From Dehalogenimonas formicexedens (GTDB lineage Bacteria > Chloroflexota > Dehalococcoidia > Dehalococcoidales > Dehalococcoidaceae), in NCBI RefSeq assembly GCF_001953175.1, contig NZ_CP018258.1:710210-774209 (forward strand): a DNA stretch of 64,000 bases, read 5' to 3'. The notes under the pieces are model-generated. The model was not told the DNA's origin and did not search any database. It saw only the letters and a program-made list of their open reading frames with translations. Positions 26,777 to 35,480 of this stretch are shown piece by piece. The position numbers and the translations under genes are program-made. Position 1 is the first letter of the stretch. Every line of letters starts with the position of its first letter.

Positions 26777-27697
26777 ATGCCTTTTCGTTTATCTTCAGAG
26801 CCGCAGCTCAATTCGCCTGATCTCATCGTCGGCTGGCCGGGCATCGGCAATGTCGGTCTGATGGCGGTCGAAACCCTCCGAAGACAACTCGGCGCCGAGT
26901 ATTTCGGAGAGATCGAACCGGAACCTTTCTTCTATCCCTCCGGCGTGGTCATCAAATCCGGGGTACTGGAATCACTAAGTTTCCCGGGCAGCCGCTTTTA
27001 TTACAAGAAGACAGCTGAACGGGACTTGATCCTTTTCCTCGGTGATGAGCAACCCGCGGAAACGGGTTCCACCTATGCCTCCGGCGGAAAAGCTTACGAG
27101 ATGGCCAACCTGGTACTCGACGTGGCGCAAAAATTCGGCTGCCGCCGGGTATTGACCTCCGGCGCCGCGGTTTCACCCATCCATCACAACTACACTCCGG
27201 GGGTCTGGGCGGTCGCTAATGACGCGTACCTGCTCAAGGATATTGAAGAAGCCAGCGACAGGCGATTCGAAAGCGAATTACAGGGAAAAGCTGCCCAGGC
27301 GAATATCAGCGGGTTGAACGGGCTGCTGATCGGCGTCGCCGCCCAGCGCGGTATTCCGGCGGCCTGCCTCATGGGTGAAGTTCCGGACTACCTGGCTCGG
27401 GCACCCATGCCTTACCCCGCGGCGAGCCAGTCGGTGCTTGGACTGATCTCGCGTTTTTATGGCCTGAACCTGGATCTAAAAGAACTCGACGAGATGCGCC
27501 GTCAATTGGGCGACATGATAGACCAGTTCTTCAACCAGTTCCCTGACGAACTGAAAGAAAAAATTTCTCAGCGGGCGCAGGTCAGGGCTGAGATTGAAGA
27601 CGGAGAAGCCATTACCGACGAAGACAAAAAATGGATGGCCGATCATATCGAAGACCTGTTCCGGCCGGCTGGAGGCAGCAATGACCGGGCTGCTTAA
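26777..27697 (+). CDS. PAC2-family protein
   Basis: A 306-residue protein of the PAC2 (proteasome-assembly-chaperone-like) family. 'PDLIVGWPGIGNVGLMAVETL' is the opening strand-loop-helix, and 'ERDLILFLGDEQP', 'VLTSGAAVSP' and 'GLNGLLIGVAAQRGIPAACLMGE' follow as in archaeal and actinobacterial members. The C-terminal 60 residues are helical and acidic. Function is poorly known in bacteria. Start ATG at 26777. Overlaps the second PAC2 gene by 17 bp. Confidence 0.88.
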   Translation: MPFRLSSEPQLNSPDLIVGWPGIGNVGLMAVETLRRQLGAEYFGEIEPEPFFYPSGVVIKSGVLESLSFPGSRFYYKKTAERDLILFLGDEQPAETGSTYASGGKAYEMANLVLDVAQKFGCRRVLTSGAAVSPIHHNYTPGVWAVANDAYLLKDIEEASDRRFESELQGKAAQANISGLNGLLIGVAAQRGIPAACLMGEVPDYLARAPMPYPAASQSVLGLISRFYGLNLDLKELDEMRRQLGDMIDQFFNQFPDELKEKISQRAQVRAEIEDGEAITDEDKKWMADHIEDLFRPAGGSNDRAA

Positions 27698-28496
27698 ATA
27701 CGCAGCCGCCCCTCAACTGGTACGGCCGGTCCTGGTAGCGGGTTGGCGCGGCGAGGCTGGAAATATCGGCGAACGAGTGGTGTCGTTCATCAACGAAGCA
27801 CTGGATCTCCAACCTCTGGCGGAGATCGAACCCGTTGGCTTTTTCCAGTTATCAGGGGTAGAAGTCTCTAAAGACCTGGCGCGTTTACCCGATTGCCGTT
27901 TTAAATATTCAGAGACCGCCCATTTGATCACGCTGCTGTCTGATGCGCCTTCGTTTGAGGTTCACCAATTTCTTAAAAATATCCTCGATCTGGCCTCAAA
28001 GTTCGTTGTAGGACATGTTGTGGTAGTTTCAGGATTTCCCGCGATGTCCTCGCACAATACCCCGAGCCAAATGCTGGCGAATTTTTCTACGCCGCTTCTG
28101 AAGGACTGGTTGTCAGGCGGAGCCGTAAACACGGCAATCGATTACTCTTCGCCCCCGGGACAGAAACCGCCCATCAGTACATATCTGACATGGGAGGCGA
28201 AGCAACGCGGCATCGAAGCGGTATCCCTGTGGCAGCCGGTGCCTTACTACCTGGCGCCTTTTACCGACGAAACCGGGGCTCAGAAGGTAGTTTCGTTGCT
28301 CAGGGACAAGCTGGCAATCCCGGTTGATTTAGAGCCCGTTTCTGAATCTGCCCAGCGGCAAAGGGAAAAGATCGCAGCAGTTCGGCAATCGACACCGGAA
28401 ATTGAAAAATATCTGACGATGCTGGAAAGTAACCTGAGCCTCACGGAGTACGAAGCCAGCGCGCTGGCTGCAGGGGTGCGCCAGGCGCTGATCTAG
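27681..28496 (+). CDS. second PAC2-family protein
   Basis: A 271-residue divergent paralogue: 'PVLVAGWRGEAGNIGERVV', 'AHLITLLSDAP', 'VVVVSGFPA' and 'YLTWEAKQRGIEAVSLWQPVPYYLA' align with the elements of the gene before it. The start at ATG 27681 has GGAGG 5 nt upstream, inside the 3' end of the first PAC2 gene; the frame is open further upstream only by chance. The pair probably forms a heterodimer, as eukaryotic PAC1/PAC2-type chaperones do. Convergent 4-bp overlap with the next gene. Confidence 0.85.
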   Translation: MTGLLKYAAAPQLVRPVLVAGWRGEAGNIGERVVSFINEALDLQPLAEIEPVGFFQLSGVEVSKDLARLPDCRFKYSETAHLITLLSDAPSFEVHQFLKNILDLASKFVVGHVVVVSGFPAMSSHNTPSQMLANFSTPLLKDWLSGGAVNTAIDYSSPPGQKPPISTYLTWEAKQRGIEAVSLWQPVPYYLAPFTDETGAQKVVSLLRDKLAIPVDLEPVSESAQRQREKIAAVRQSTPEIEKYLTMLESNLSLTEYEASALAAGVRQALI

Positions 28497-29185
28497 CCTT
28501 CACCGGCAGGTTGTCCTGTTTCCGTTTGAGCTTCCGCGTCTCCGGAGTCTGCCCTGGTGTCTGCCGCCTCGTTTTCCTCGACCGGACGGTTACGCATGAA
28601 CCGGTGAACCTCGTCGAGCGACGGGGGGAATACACTGAATATCTCTATGTCCCTGGGGAATTGGATAGGATGCCCTTCGCGGATGAACAGGACGCCAGCT
28701 TCGTCGGGATCCAAGGTTTCATCGATCTGCCTGACGATATGATCATAGCGGTTTTTCATCGCCTCGCGATATTGTTCGGTGACCAGTTTAGCCACTTTGG
28801 CGCTGGAAAAACCCATCATGATACATCGTTCCCAATCCATCGTTTCGGAAATAAGTTCCCGTTCCTCGATCGAATTCAACACCGCGCCACGTTCGATAAA
28901 GGCGCGAGACAAATTGTAGCTCGATGGGTTGTACTCTTCGAGGGCTTTAAACGATTCTTCACCGGTGTCGTCGATGCCTTCGTGATAAATCTGTTTTACG
29001 GCGCCGATGCGCTGTTCCAGGTGTTTCAACTGGCTTTCGACATCTTTCCAGTATTTATCGAAAAGGGAAACGTATTCTTTAGGCGCCTCAGGCCACCGGT
29101 AAAGCAGAGGAACGACGTATAATTTGCGTTTACCTTTGAAGGTGGACACTTCCGGTCGTTGGATTTTTCCCAGCTCTTCGGCCAT
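28493..29185 (-). CDS. conserved-looking hypothetical protein, mainly alpha-helical
   Basis: A 230-residue cytosolic protein I do not recognise. The first ~180 residues are charged and helical ('YWKDVESQLKHLEQRIGAV', 'REAMKNRYDHIVRQIDETL'), with a compact 'EAGVLFIREGHPIQFP' strand pair near 165 and an acidic, low-complexity tail (about 200-230). ATG at 29185 has AAGGAG about 6 nt upstream. 48 bp downstream of a ferritin-like gene on the same strand, so the two are probably cotranscribed. Confidence 0.7.
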   Translation of the reverse strand: MAEELGKIQRPEVSTFKGKRKLYVVPLLYRWPEAPKEYVSLFDKYWKDVESQLKHLEQRIGAVKQIYHEGIDDTGEESFKALEEYNPSSYNLSRAFIERGAVLNSIEERELISETMDWERCIMMGFSSAKVAKLVTEQYREAMKNRYDHIVRQIDETLDPDEAGVLFIREGHPIQFPRDIEIFSVFPPSLDEVHRFMRNRPVEENEAADTRADSGDAEAQTETGQPAGEG

Positions 29186-29233
29186 GTGATCTCCTTAAGC
29201 GTTTGATTAGCGGAATATATGGAAATGGGCGGA

Positions 29234-29692
29234 TCAGTCCTCGGTGTACACGATGCGGTCATAGAGTAATTCAAGCTTGGCCTTGTGGGCCATTTCCTGC
29301 CAGGCGAGGGCCTGACACAGGTTTTTGGCGCCTTCATCGCTGAAAAGTCCCATCAGGGAGGTATAGAACCCCACAGAATCTGCTTCCCGTTTGATGGCAA
29401 ATAAAAGCGCTTCGGTAAGTTCAGCTCCGGGCAGTTCGGAGGGACCCTTAAGATGGTCGGTCAATTTGAGATCAACTATTCTTGAAGGCAAAACCGGGGT
29501 GTACCTGACGTTTTCGGAGTTCAGGTTTTTCAGGACCGCCAGGTGATGCCCTTCTTCCTCGGCGAGCTCTTCAAGCAATGTAGCCACCGCCGGTTCAGGA
29601 GCCAGGGTCACCGCCTGGCGGTACATGGCCGCTGACGCCACTTCCTTGAGCATAGCCGTTTCCAGGATTTCAGATAGTTCCGCGTTCATCAA
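29234..29692 (-). CDS. ferritin-like diiron protein (rubrerythrin-type, no rubredoxin domain)
   Basis: A 152-residue four-helix protein with two diiron-type helices: 'EELAEEEGHHLAVL' (about residues 40-53) and 'CQALAWQEMAHKAKLEL' (about 125-141), plus Glu in helix 1 ('MLKEVASAAMYRQ') and helix 3 ('KREADSVGFY'). It lacks the C-terminal rubredoxin CxxC pairs. Likely detoxifies peroxide or oxygen in an anaerobe. The second codon is also ATG, so the start could be 29689. Confidence 0.8.
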   Translation of the reverse strand: MMNAELSEILETAMLKEVASAAMYRQAVTLAPEPAVATLLEELAEEEGHHLAVLKNLNSENVRYTPVLPSRIVDLKLTDHLKGPSELPGAELTEALLFAIKREADSVGFYTSLMGLFSDEGAKNLCQALAWQEMAHKAKLELLYDRIVYTED

Positions 29693-29773
29693 ACCTCGAT
29701 TAAAATGGTGATATCGTTTTCGCTATTCTAAAAGGCGTAAGCCGCAAGTGTCAATCGAACCCCGGCAACGCCT

Positions 29774-29801
29774 TTGCCGCAACTTTTGATTCAGGTATAA
29801 T
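29774..29801 (+). promoter_or_regulatory. probable promoter of the Usp gene
   Basis: TTGCCG (29774-29779), 16-bp spacer, TATAAT (29796-29801); start about 20 bp before the ATG at 29829. Confidence 0.55.
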
Positions 29802-29828
29802 CAGGATTAATTACGGTTGGAGCTTATC

Positions 29829-30677
29829 ATGGGCTATAACAAAATCCTCATCCCCCTTGATGGTTCGGAATCGGCCGAACTGGCGTTGCCATATTCGCGA
29901 AAACTAGCCGATGGTCAATCAACCCTGGTGTTGTTCAGCGTCTGCCCTGAGGATGAATTACGGCTGTGCCGGCTTAACAGCGCCTACCTTGGGCTGCAGG
30001 CCGAGGCGCTCAAGGCGGCTGGATATCAGGCCGTCAGTCATACGGAACCAGGAGACCTGGCGGAACGGATTAAAGACTATGTCGCCAAAGAAGGCGTGGA
30101 CTTGATCGTCGTCTGCCGGCAGGGCCATTCGGACCTCAGCAAGGAGGAAAAAGTACTTCAGAACCTGGTAACGGAACGCTGTTCCCTGTTTTTGGTGAAG
30201 CCCGGCAGCGGCCAGCCCAAGTTGACCAAAATCCTCCTGCCGCTGGACGGTTCGATCGTATCCGAGAACGCGATTCCTCACGTGATCCGCCTGGCTCAGA
30301 TTACCAGAGCCGAAGTGTTGCTGCTCTCGGTCAATGGCTATCCGGAAATCCCGTCCGACCGCCCGCCGGCAGCCAAGCCGAGCTGGGAGGAATATGCCCT
30401 TATTCTGATGAAAGAAGTGCGGGAACAGGCCCGGGAATATCTTGGCCGCGTTGCCGCTGATTGCAAAAAGGCCGGGGTGACAGCGAAAACAAGCGTGGTT
30501 TTCGGAGGCATCGCCGAGAGCATCGTCAGGGTTGCCGAAGAACACAAGGCGGATGTCATCGCCATGGCTACTCACGCCCGCACTGGGATTGACCGGTGGG
30601 TGTATGGTAGCGTCGCCGCCACCGTGAGTTCGGCAACAACGCTTCCGATGCTGCTCGTCCGCGAGACCGAGGTCTGA
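29829..30677 (+). CDS. universal stress protein with two Usp domains
   Basis: A 282-residue tandem UspA protein. Domain 1 (about 1-130) begins 'YNKILIPLDGSESAELAL' and ends 'CSLFLVKPG'. Domain 2 begins 'LTKILLPLDGSIVSENAI' and ends 'MATHARTGIDRWVYGSVAATVSSATTLPMLLV', containing the ATP-binding GxxG-x9-G(S/T) pattern. Domain 1 lacks a clear GxxG and may not bind ATP. The ATG at 29829 has GGAG 6 nt upstream and is preferred over the TTG at 29817. 21 bp upstream of the rpe-like gene. Confidence 0.9.
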   Translation: MGYNKILIPLDGSESAELALPYSRKLADGQSTLVLFSVCPEDELRLCRLNSAYLGLQAEALKAAGYQAVSHTEPGDLAERIKDYVAKEGVDLIVVCRQGHSDLSKEEKVLQNLVTERCSLFLVKPGSGQPKLTKILLPLDGSIVSENAIPHVIRLAQITRAEVLLLSVNGYPEIPSDRPPAAKPSWEEYALILMKEVREQAREYLGRVAADCKKAGVTAKTSVVFGGIAESIVRVAEEHKADVIAMATHARTGIDRWVYGSVAATVSSATTLPMLLVRETEV

Positions 30678-30698
30678 TATTTCGAACTTGGGGGAAGA

Positions 30699-31352
30699 TT
30701 GAAACGACAAACAAGAGTAGTGCCGGCGCTGCTAACCGATGAAGCGCAGGCTCTCAATAAAATGGTTGAATCTATCTCGGGACAGGTTCCCTGGGCTCAG
30801 GTTGACATAATGGACGGACAGTTCGTTCCGTCGAAGAGCATAGGCTGGCGGGAAATCAAAGCGGCCAAGCTTCCGTTTGATTGGGAAGCCCACCTCATGG
30901 TCAAGGAGCCTGAGTCTTATTTTTCAGGATTCAAATCAGCGCGCGCCCGGAGGGTGATCTTTCATTTCGAGGCGGTAGAGGATCCAAGAACAGTCATCGA
31001 GAAGGCGGTTAAGCTTGATCTCGAAGTGGGCATGGCGATCAATCCCGGCACCCCGGTTTCAGCCGTCGTGGACTTCCTGCCGCTACTGGACAGTGTTCTG
31101 ATCATGTCGGTCATTCCGGGATTCTACGGCTCAAAATTCATCCCGGAAGTGCTGGACAAGGTGGGCGAGATCAGGGCGATCAGACCGGAAATCCCGATTG
31201 GCATCGATGGAGGCATAAAAGAAGCCAACATCCTGGAAGTCACCGCCAGCGGAGTCGATGACATCTGTGTTGGGTCGGGGATATTCCTGAGCGGCGACCC
31301 CGCCGGTTCATGGAGGCGCCTTCAAGCGTTAGTGAACGCCGCAAAACGTTAA
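30699..31352 (+). CDS. ribulose-phosphate 3-epimerase-like protein with changed active-site residues
   Basis: A 217-residue TIM barrel of the Rpe family ('DIMDGQFVP', 'HLMVKEPE', 'MAINPGTPV', 'MSVIPGFYG', 'GIDGGI'). Asp36, the second His and the late Asp of the metal site are kept. The His that normally precedes by two residues ('VHxDxMDG') is Gln34, and the Ser of 'APSILSAD' is Ala10. The start is TTG after GGGGGAAG. It faces rpiB and tkt on the opposite strand, which supports a pentose-phosphate role, but the missing His makes activity or substrate uncertain. Confidence 0.8.
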   Translation: MKRQTRVVPALLTDEAQALNKMVESISGQVPWAQVDIMDGQFVPSKSIGWREIKAAKLPFDWEAHLMVKEPESYFSGFKSARARRVIFHFEAVEDPRTVIEKAVKLDLEVGMAINPGTPVSAVVDFLPLLDSVLIMSVIPGFYGSKFIPEVLDKVGEIRAIRPEIPIGIDGGIKEANILEVTASGVDDICVGSGIFLSGDPAGSWRRLQALVNAAKR

Positions 31353-31822
31353 ATACCCGGCTGGTTTTTAAGGGCAGCCCGTTCAATCTCCATGACCTTG
31401 TCCAGGCGCCTGCGATATCTTGGCTCATCGCGGAAGGAAGCGCACAAGAAGGTCCTCGATATTTCCAGCGCCAGCGACAGCCCCAGCACCCTGGCTCCCA
31501 GACACAGGACGTTCATGTTGTCGTCTTCGACTGCCTGGCGAGCCGAATAGGTATCATGACAAACAGACGCCCGTATACCGGGAACCTTGTTTGCCGCAAT
31601 ACAGGCTCCGGCGCCCGAACCGCAAATAAGGATGCCCCGCCGCGAACCGCCGGAGTTAATTTCCCTGGCCACTCTTTCGGCGTAGTCGGGGTAATCGTCA
31701 TCCTGCAAAAATTCATTGGCGCCGAGATCGATGACCCTGTGGCCTTCGCTCTGGAGCAGGGGCACCAGCATCTGTTTGAGCGAAAATCCGCCGTGATCAG
31801 CGGCAATAACCAGGTTAACCAT
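31349..31822 (-). CDS. rpiB: ribose-5-phosphate isomerase B
   Basis: A 157-residue RpiB/LacAB-family sugar isomerase: '[12 protein letters not shown]' at the start, '[11 protein letters not shown]', '[22 protein letters not shown]' (active-site Cys and anion loop), and '[11 protein letters not shown]'. The ATG at 31822 overlaps the tkt 3' end by 8 bp. The longer frame upstream lies inside tkt and is not needed. Ends convergently with the rpe-like gene (4-bp overlap). Confidence 0.93.
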   Translation of the reverse strand: MVNLVIAADHGGFSLKQMLVPLLQSEGHRVIDLGANEFLQDDDYPDYAERVAREINSGGSRRGILICGSGAGACIAANKVPGIRASVCHDTYSARQAVEDDNMNVLCLGARVLGLSLALEISRTFLCASFRDEPRYRRRLDKVMEIERAALKNQPGI

Positions 31823-33830
31823 CGCCCTGCCTCGATAAATACTCAGCGGTTTGTATAACATGTTCTGCGGTAAAACCGAGTTTTTCCATAACGATGTTTC
31901 CGGGAGCCGAAGCGCCGTAATGATCCAGGCCGATGATGACGCCCCGTGGACCGGCATAACGTTCCCAACCCAAAGACCTGCCAGCCTCAATGGTTATCCG
32001 GCGCCAGGTTTGCGGCGGTAAAACCTCGTTGCGATAAGCCTCTGGCTGGGAATCGAAAACCTCCCAGGACGGCAGCGATACCACCCGGGCGGATATTCCC
32101 ATGTCTTTGAGTTTCTTGCCTGCTTCCAGAGCCAAATGGACTTCGGAGCCTGTGCCGATAATTATCACCCTCGGATCGGCATCTGATTGCCAAAGGATGT
32201 AACCGCCTTTACGGATGAGTCCAACATCGCTCATTCCGGAGCGATCGATGGTGGGTACTTTCTGCCTTGTGAGAACGAGTGCCGTCGGGCCATCACGGCG
32301 CTCTATGGCCATCTCCCAGGAAACAGCTGTTTCAGCCGCATCGGCCGGCCGCAGGGTCACCAGACCAGGCACTGAACGCAGCCCCAGTATTTGTTCGACC
32401 GGTTGATGGGTTGGCCCGTCTTCTCCCAGACCGATGGAATCGTGGGTGTAAACAAAGATCACCCGCAAACCCTGGAGAGCCGCCAGGCGCACCGGAGGGC
32501 GCATATAATCGTAAAAAGCCAGGAAAGTCGCGCAGTATGGGATCACGCCGCCGTGTAACGCCAGGCCGTTGCAGATGGCGCCCATGGCATGCTCGCGGAC
32601 CCCGAACTGGAGGTTCCGCCCGGCACCGTTGCCGGCTCCGAAAATGGTATCGAATTCAAGGACTGTTTTGGTTGACGGCGCCAGGTCGCCGGAGCCTCCG
32701 ATCAGGTTGTCAACCTTCTTACCAAGCAAGTTCATTGCCTTACCGGAGGCCTCACGGGTCGCCAGGGGCTTGTCGGCGGGTTTGAACATTGCCTCGACAC
32801 CCTCATTCCATCCTTCAGGCAATTTGCCGTCGATGAAAGACTTGAACTTTACCGCCTCCTCAGGGTAGACGGCGGTGTAGGCATCGAAGATACTTTGCCA
32901 TTGTGCCTGCCCCGATTTTCCAGCTTCGACAGCAGACATGTTTCGCCTGACCTCTTCAGGAATGAAAAACGGCTCGGTGTAAGGCCAGCCAAGGTTTTTC
33001 TTGGCGGCGGCCAATTCGGCTTCGCCTAGCGCTTCGCCGTGCGCGGCACCCGTATTGGCTTTAGTCGGTGCCCCGTAACCGATGACAGTCCGGCAGATAA
33101 TGAGTTTCGGTTTTTCTGTCTCTTCATGGGCTTCAGCCAATGCGGCTTCGACCTCGTTGATTTCCATACCGTTGATTGGTCCGATAACGTGCCAGCCGTA
33201 AGCTCGGAAGCGAGTGCCGACATCTTCGCTGAAATAATTGGAGGTATTACCCTCTATGGTGATGTTGTTATCGTCGTAAAGATAGATGATTTTTCCGAGT
33301 CTAAGAGTCCCGGCCAACGACGCCGCCTCGGCGGAAACACCTTCCATAAGATCGCCATCGGAACAAATAGCGTAAGTGTAATGATCGACAATGGTGTGAT
33401 CCGGCTTATTGAACCTGGCGGCCAGCCAACGTTCTGCGATGGCCATGCCTATGCCGTTGCCAAAACCCTGGCCCAAGGGTCCTGTGGTGGCTTCGACACC
33501 CGGTGTCAAACCATGTTCCGGATGTCCGGGAGTTTTTGATCCCCACTGGCGGAATTGTTTGATTTCATCCAGTGAAAGGTCATAACCGGTGAGGTGGAGT
33601 AGTGAATATAACAACGCCGATGCGTGCCCGGCCGAAAGAACGAAACGGTCCCGGTTTGTCCAGGCGGGGTCCGCAGGGTTGTGTTTCAGAAATTTCTGCC
33701 ACAGTACATAAGCCATGACCGCGGCGCCCATTGGCGCGCCTGGATGACCTGAAACTGCCTTTTGTACCATGTCGGCGGAAAGGAAACGGATGGTGTTTAT
33801 CGACAGATCGTCCAGCGCGCTGTTATTCAT
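31815..33830 (-). CDS. tkt: transketolase
   Basis: A 671-residue full-length enzyme. The TPP motif is '[20 protein letters not shown] ... DDNNITI' style ('CSDGDLMEG'), with '[18 protein letters not shown]' at the N-terminus, '[19 protein letters not shown]' and '[17 protein letters not shown]' in the pyrimidine domain, and '[12 protein letters not shown]' in the C-terminal domain. With rpiB and the rpe-like gene it completes the non-oxidative pentose-phosphate branch, used here for nucleotide-sugar synthesis. Confidence 0.97.
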   Translation of the reverse strand: MNNSALDDLSINTIRFLSADMVQKAVSGHPGAPMGAAVMAYVLWQKFLKHNPADPAWTNRDRFVLSAGHASALLYSLLHLTGYDLSLDEIKQFRQWGSKTPGHPEHGLTPGVEATTGPLGQGFGNGIGMAIAERWLAARFNKPDHTIVDHYTYAICSDGDLMEGVSAEAASLAGTLRLGKIIYLYDDNNITIEGNTSNYFSEDVGTRFRAYGWHVIGPINGMEINEVEAALAEAHEETEKPKLIICRTVIGYGAPTKANTGAAHGEALGEAELAAAKKNLGWPYTEPFFIPEEVRRNMSAVEAGKSGQAQWQSIFDAYTAVYPEEAVKFKSFIDGKLPEGWNEGVEAMFKPADKPLATREASGKAMNLLGKKVDNLIGGSGDLAPSTKTVLEFDTIFGAGNGAGRNLQFGVREHAMGAICNGLALHGGVIPYCATFLAFYDYMRPPVRLAALQGLRVIFVYTHDSIGLGEDGPTHQPVEQILGLRSVPGLVTLRPADAAETAVSWEMAIERRDGPTALVLTRQKVPTIDRSGMSDVGLIRKGGYILWQSDADPRVIIIGTGSEVHLALEAGKKLKDMGISARVVSLPSWEVFDSQPEAYRNEVLPPQTWRRITIEAGRSLGWERYAGPRGVIIGLDHYGASAPGNIVMEKLGFTAEHVIQTAEYLSRQGDG

Positions 33831-33917
33831 GATTTTCCTTTACGGCTGATCTAGATTATTGTTGCCAAAACTGATTATAACGCCAAAGGTCAGGATACAG
33901 TAACGGTTGGGGCGGGA

Positions 33918-34568
33918 CTATTCCGGGTTGGGGGTTCCATCGGGGTTGTGCTGTTCCATAAGGCGGGTGTACTGGGGCAGCAGCGTTTCTTTATACAGCT
34001 CTTCCAGTTTACCGAGCAGGTTTTCCGGATCGGTATCGTATGTGACGATGGCTCCGGTATTTTTGTCGATCATCCGGATAATGTCCGAAAGATGATCGGT
34101 GATGCCGCCGGTGCCTTTCAGAATACCGATGATCTTACCTTCATCGAAGGCGATGGAAAATTCGCCTAACGTCCCCGAACGGCCGCCGGCGAAGATCACG
34201 ACATCGCATGACCGAATGTTTTCTATTTCGCGGCCCATCAGACCGCTGCCGGTAAAAACAATGGCCCGGTAGCCCCTGGTGGGAGACAGGTATTTGGTGA
34301 CGTGTTCTTCCAGGTTGAGCGCCGGCGAGACGCCGACCACGATTCCGTCAGATTCAAATGCTCCGAGCACCGTTTCATGAGGCATCCCCGGAGCGGCGCC
34401 GGTTATCAGCACGTACCCCCGCCGGGCTACACAACGCCCCAACTCCCTCAGCTTGGCTTTGATTTCCTCGGCGATGAACCCTCCAGCGGAACCCATGATA
34501 CCGACGGTCATGACCGGGAAGGGGTATTTCTGAGCAGCCAGGGTGACGGCGCAGCCTTTCGTTTCCAT
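33918..34568 (-). CDS. SLOG-family (TIGR00725/LOG-like) nucleotide-binding protein
   Basis: A 216-residue Rossmann-like protein: 'VGIMGSAGGF', 'LITGAAPGMPHETVLGAFESDGIVVGVSPA' and 'VVIFAGGRSGTLGEFSIAFDEGKIIGIL'. The last matches the PGGxGTxxE phosphate-binding motif of lysine-decarboxylase-like/LOG proteins, with a Gly-Gly-Arg-Ser change. Could bind nucleotide-derived ligands or act as a phosphoribohydrolase. The C-terminal ~40 residues are a charged tail. Confidence 0.8.
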   Translation of the reverse strand: METKGCAVTLAAQKYPFPVMTVGIMGSAGGFIAEEIKAKLRELGRCVARRGYVLITGAAPGMPHETVLGAFESDGIVVGVSPALNLEEHVTKYLSPTRGYRAIVFTGSGLMGREIENIRSCDVVIFAGGRSGTLGEFSIAFDEGKIIGILKGTGGITDHLSDIIRMIDKNTGAIVTYDTDPENLLGKLEELYKETLLPQYTRLMEQHNPDGTPNPE

Positions 34569-34680
34569 AAAACCTCAATAAGCTGATGAGAGTATTTTAC
34601 AGAAATCCGGATTAACAAGCCAACGATCATCCAGACAGCCTGAACACTGTCTAATACGTTACTTTCCGTACCTAATTTCA

Positions 34681-34709
34681 TTGACACCCTGTTGTCATAA
34701 AGGTAGAAT
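34681..34709 (+). promoter_or_regulatory. strong sigma70-type promoter
   Basis: TTGACA (34681-34686), 17-bp spacer, TAGAAT (34704-34709). The -35 lies in TGACA-CCCTGT-TGTCA, a short inverted repeat. The position rules out the TTG at 34709 as start of the next gene. Confidence 0.75.
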
Positions 34710-34756
34710 TGAACACATTCGCCGATGTCTCAGCAGTGGGGAGGCTCCTCATCTCA

Positions 34757-35320
34757 ATGATCGAAATGACTATAGAAAGCATCCGTGTAAGTTTAGTGAA
34801 TTATCAGCGGGTGGTAATGCTTAAGGAGAAGAACACCCTGCGTTACTTGCCGATATGGATCGGTTCCGCCGAGGCGCAGGCGATCGCAATCAGGCTCCAG
34901 GAAGGCATCCAGGTCCAAAGGCCGATGACCCATGATCTTCTGGCAACCACGATTGAAGTTCTGGGAGCCCAGGTAGAACATGTCATTGTCAACGATTTAA
35001 AAAATGATACATTCTATGCCAAAATCCTGTTAAATGTGGGCGGCAACCAAATAGAAATCGATTCTCGCCCATCGGATGCGCTGGCGTTGGCGGTGCGTGT
35101 AGAGGTCCCGATATACGCCGACGAATCGGTGTTAGACAAAGCGGGCATCGTCCTCGAACGCGAAGGGGAAAGCCCCGAAATCATCGAAAGCGTGGATGGG
35201 GCCGGCGAAATTTCCGAGAAACGCAAGAAGACCAGCGAGGACGAAATCAAGAAGATGAGTGCCTTTCGGGATTTTATCGACAATTTAGACCTCGAAGATT
35301 TTGACAAACGTAAGTCATGA
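34757..35320 (+). CDS. bifunctional nuclease family protein (DUF151)
   Basis: A 187-residue protein with the DUF151/BFN domain over residues 1-125: 'LPIWIGSAEAQAIAIRLQ', 'RPMTHDLLATTIEVLGA' and 'SRPSDALALAVRVEVPIYADESVL'. A charged helical C-terminus ends 'FIDNLDLEDFDKRKS', resembling the UVR-like tail of some members. Start chosen as ATG 34757, downstream of the promoter; ATG 34766 is also possible. Single-gene transcript closed by a strong terminator. Confidence 0.87.
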   Translation: MIEMTIESIRVSLVNYQRVVMLKEKNTLRYLPIWIGSAEAQAIAIRLQEGIQVQRPMTHDLLATTIEVLGAQVEHVIVNDLKNDTFYAKILLNVGGNQIEIDSRPSDALALAVRVEVPIYADESVLDKAGIVLEREGESPEIIESVDGAGEISEKRKKTSEDEIKKMSAFRDFIDNLDLEDFDKRKS

Positions 35321-35345
35321 GCCAAAGCTACGCCAAACGAGCTAA

Positions 35346-35377
35346 CTGAGAGGGGTGAAAATCCCCTCTCAGTTTTT
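35346..35377 (+). terminator. rho-independent terminator
   Basis: CTGAGAGGGG-TGAAAAT-CCCCTCTCAG followed by TTTTT: 10 perfect base pairs, 26 bp after the DUF151 gene. Confidence 0.95.
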
Positions 35378-35416
35378 AAACGACACAGGGTTTACACCGA
35401 TATTAAAGCTGATTCT

Positions 35417-35445
35417 TTGAACAAACAGTGCGCCTGAGCTATAAT
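35417..35445 (+). promoter_or_regulatory. promoter of aspS
   Basis: TTGAAC (35417-35422), 17-bp spacer, TATAAT (35440-35445); start about 30 bp before the aspS TTG. Drives aspS-tig-clpP. Confidence 0.75.
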
Positions 35446-35480
35446 TCAATGTTAACATTTTCAATTCAAGGAGCCCATCA

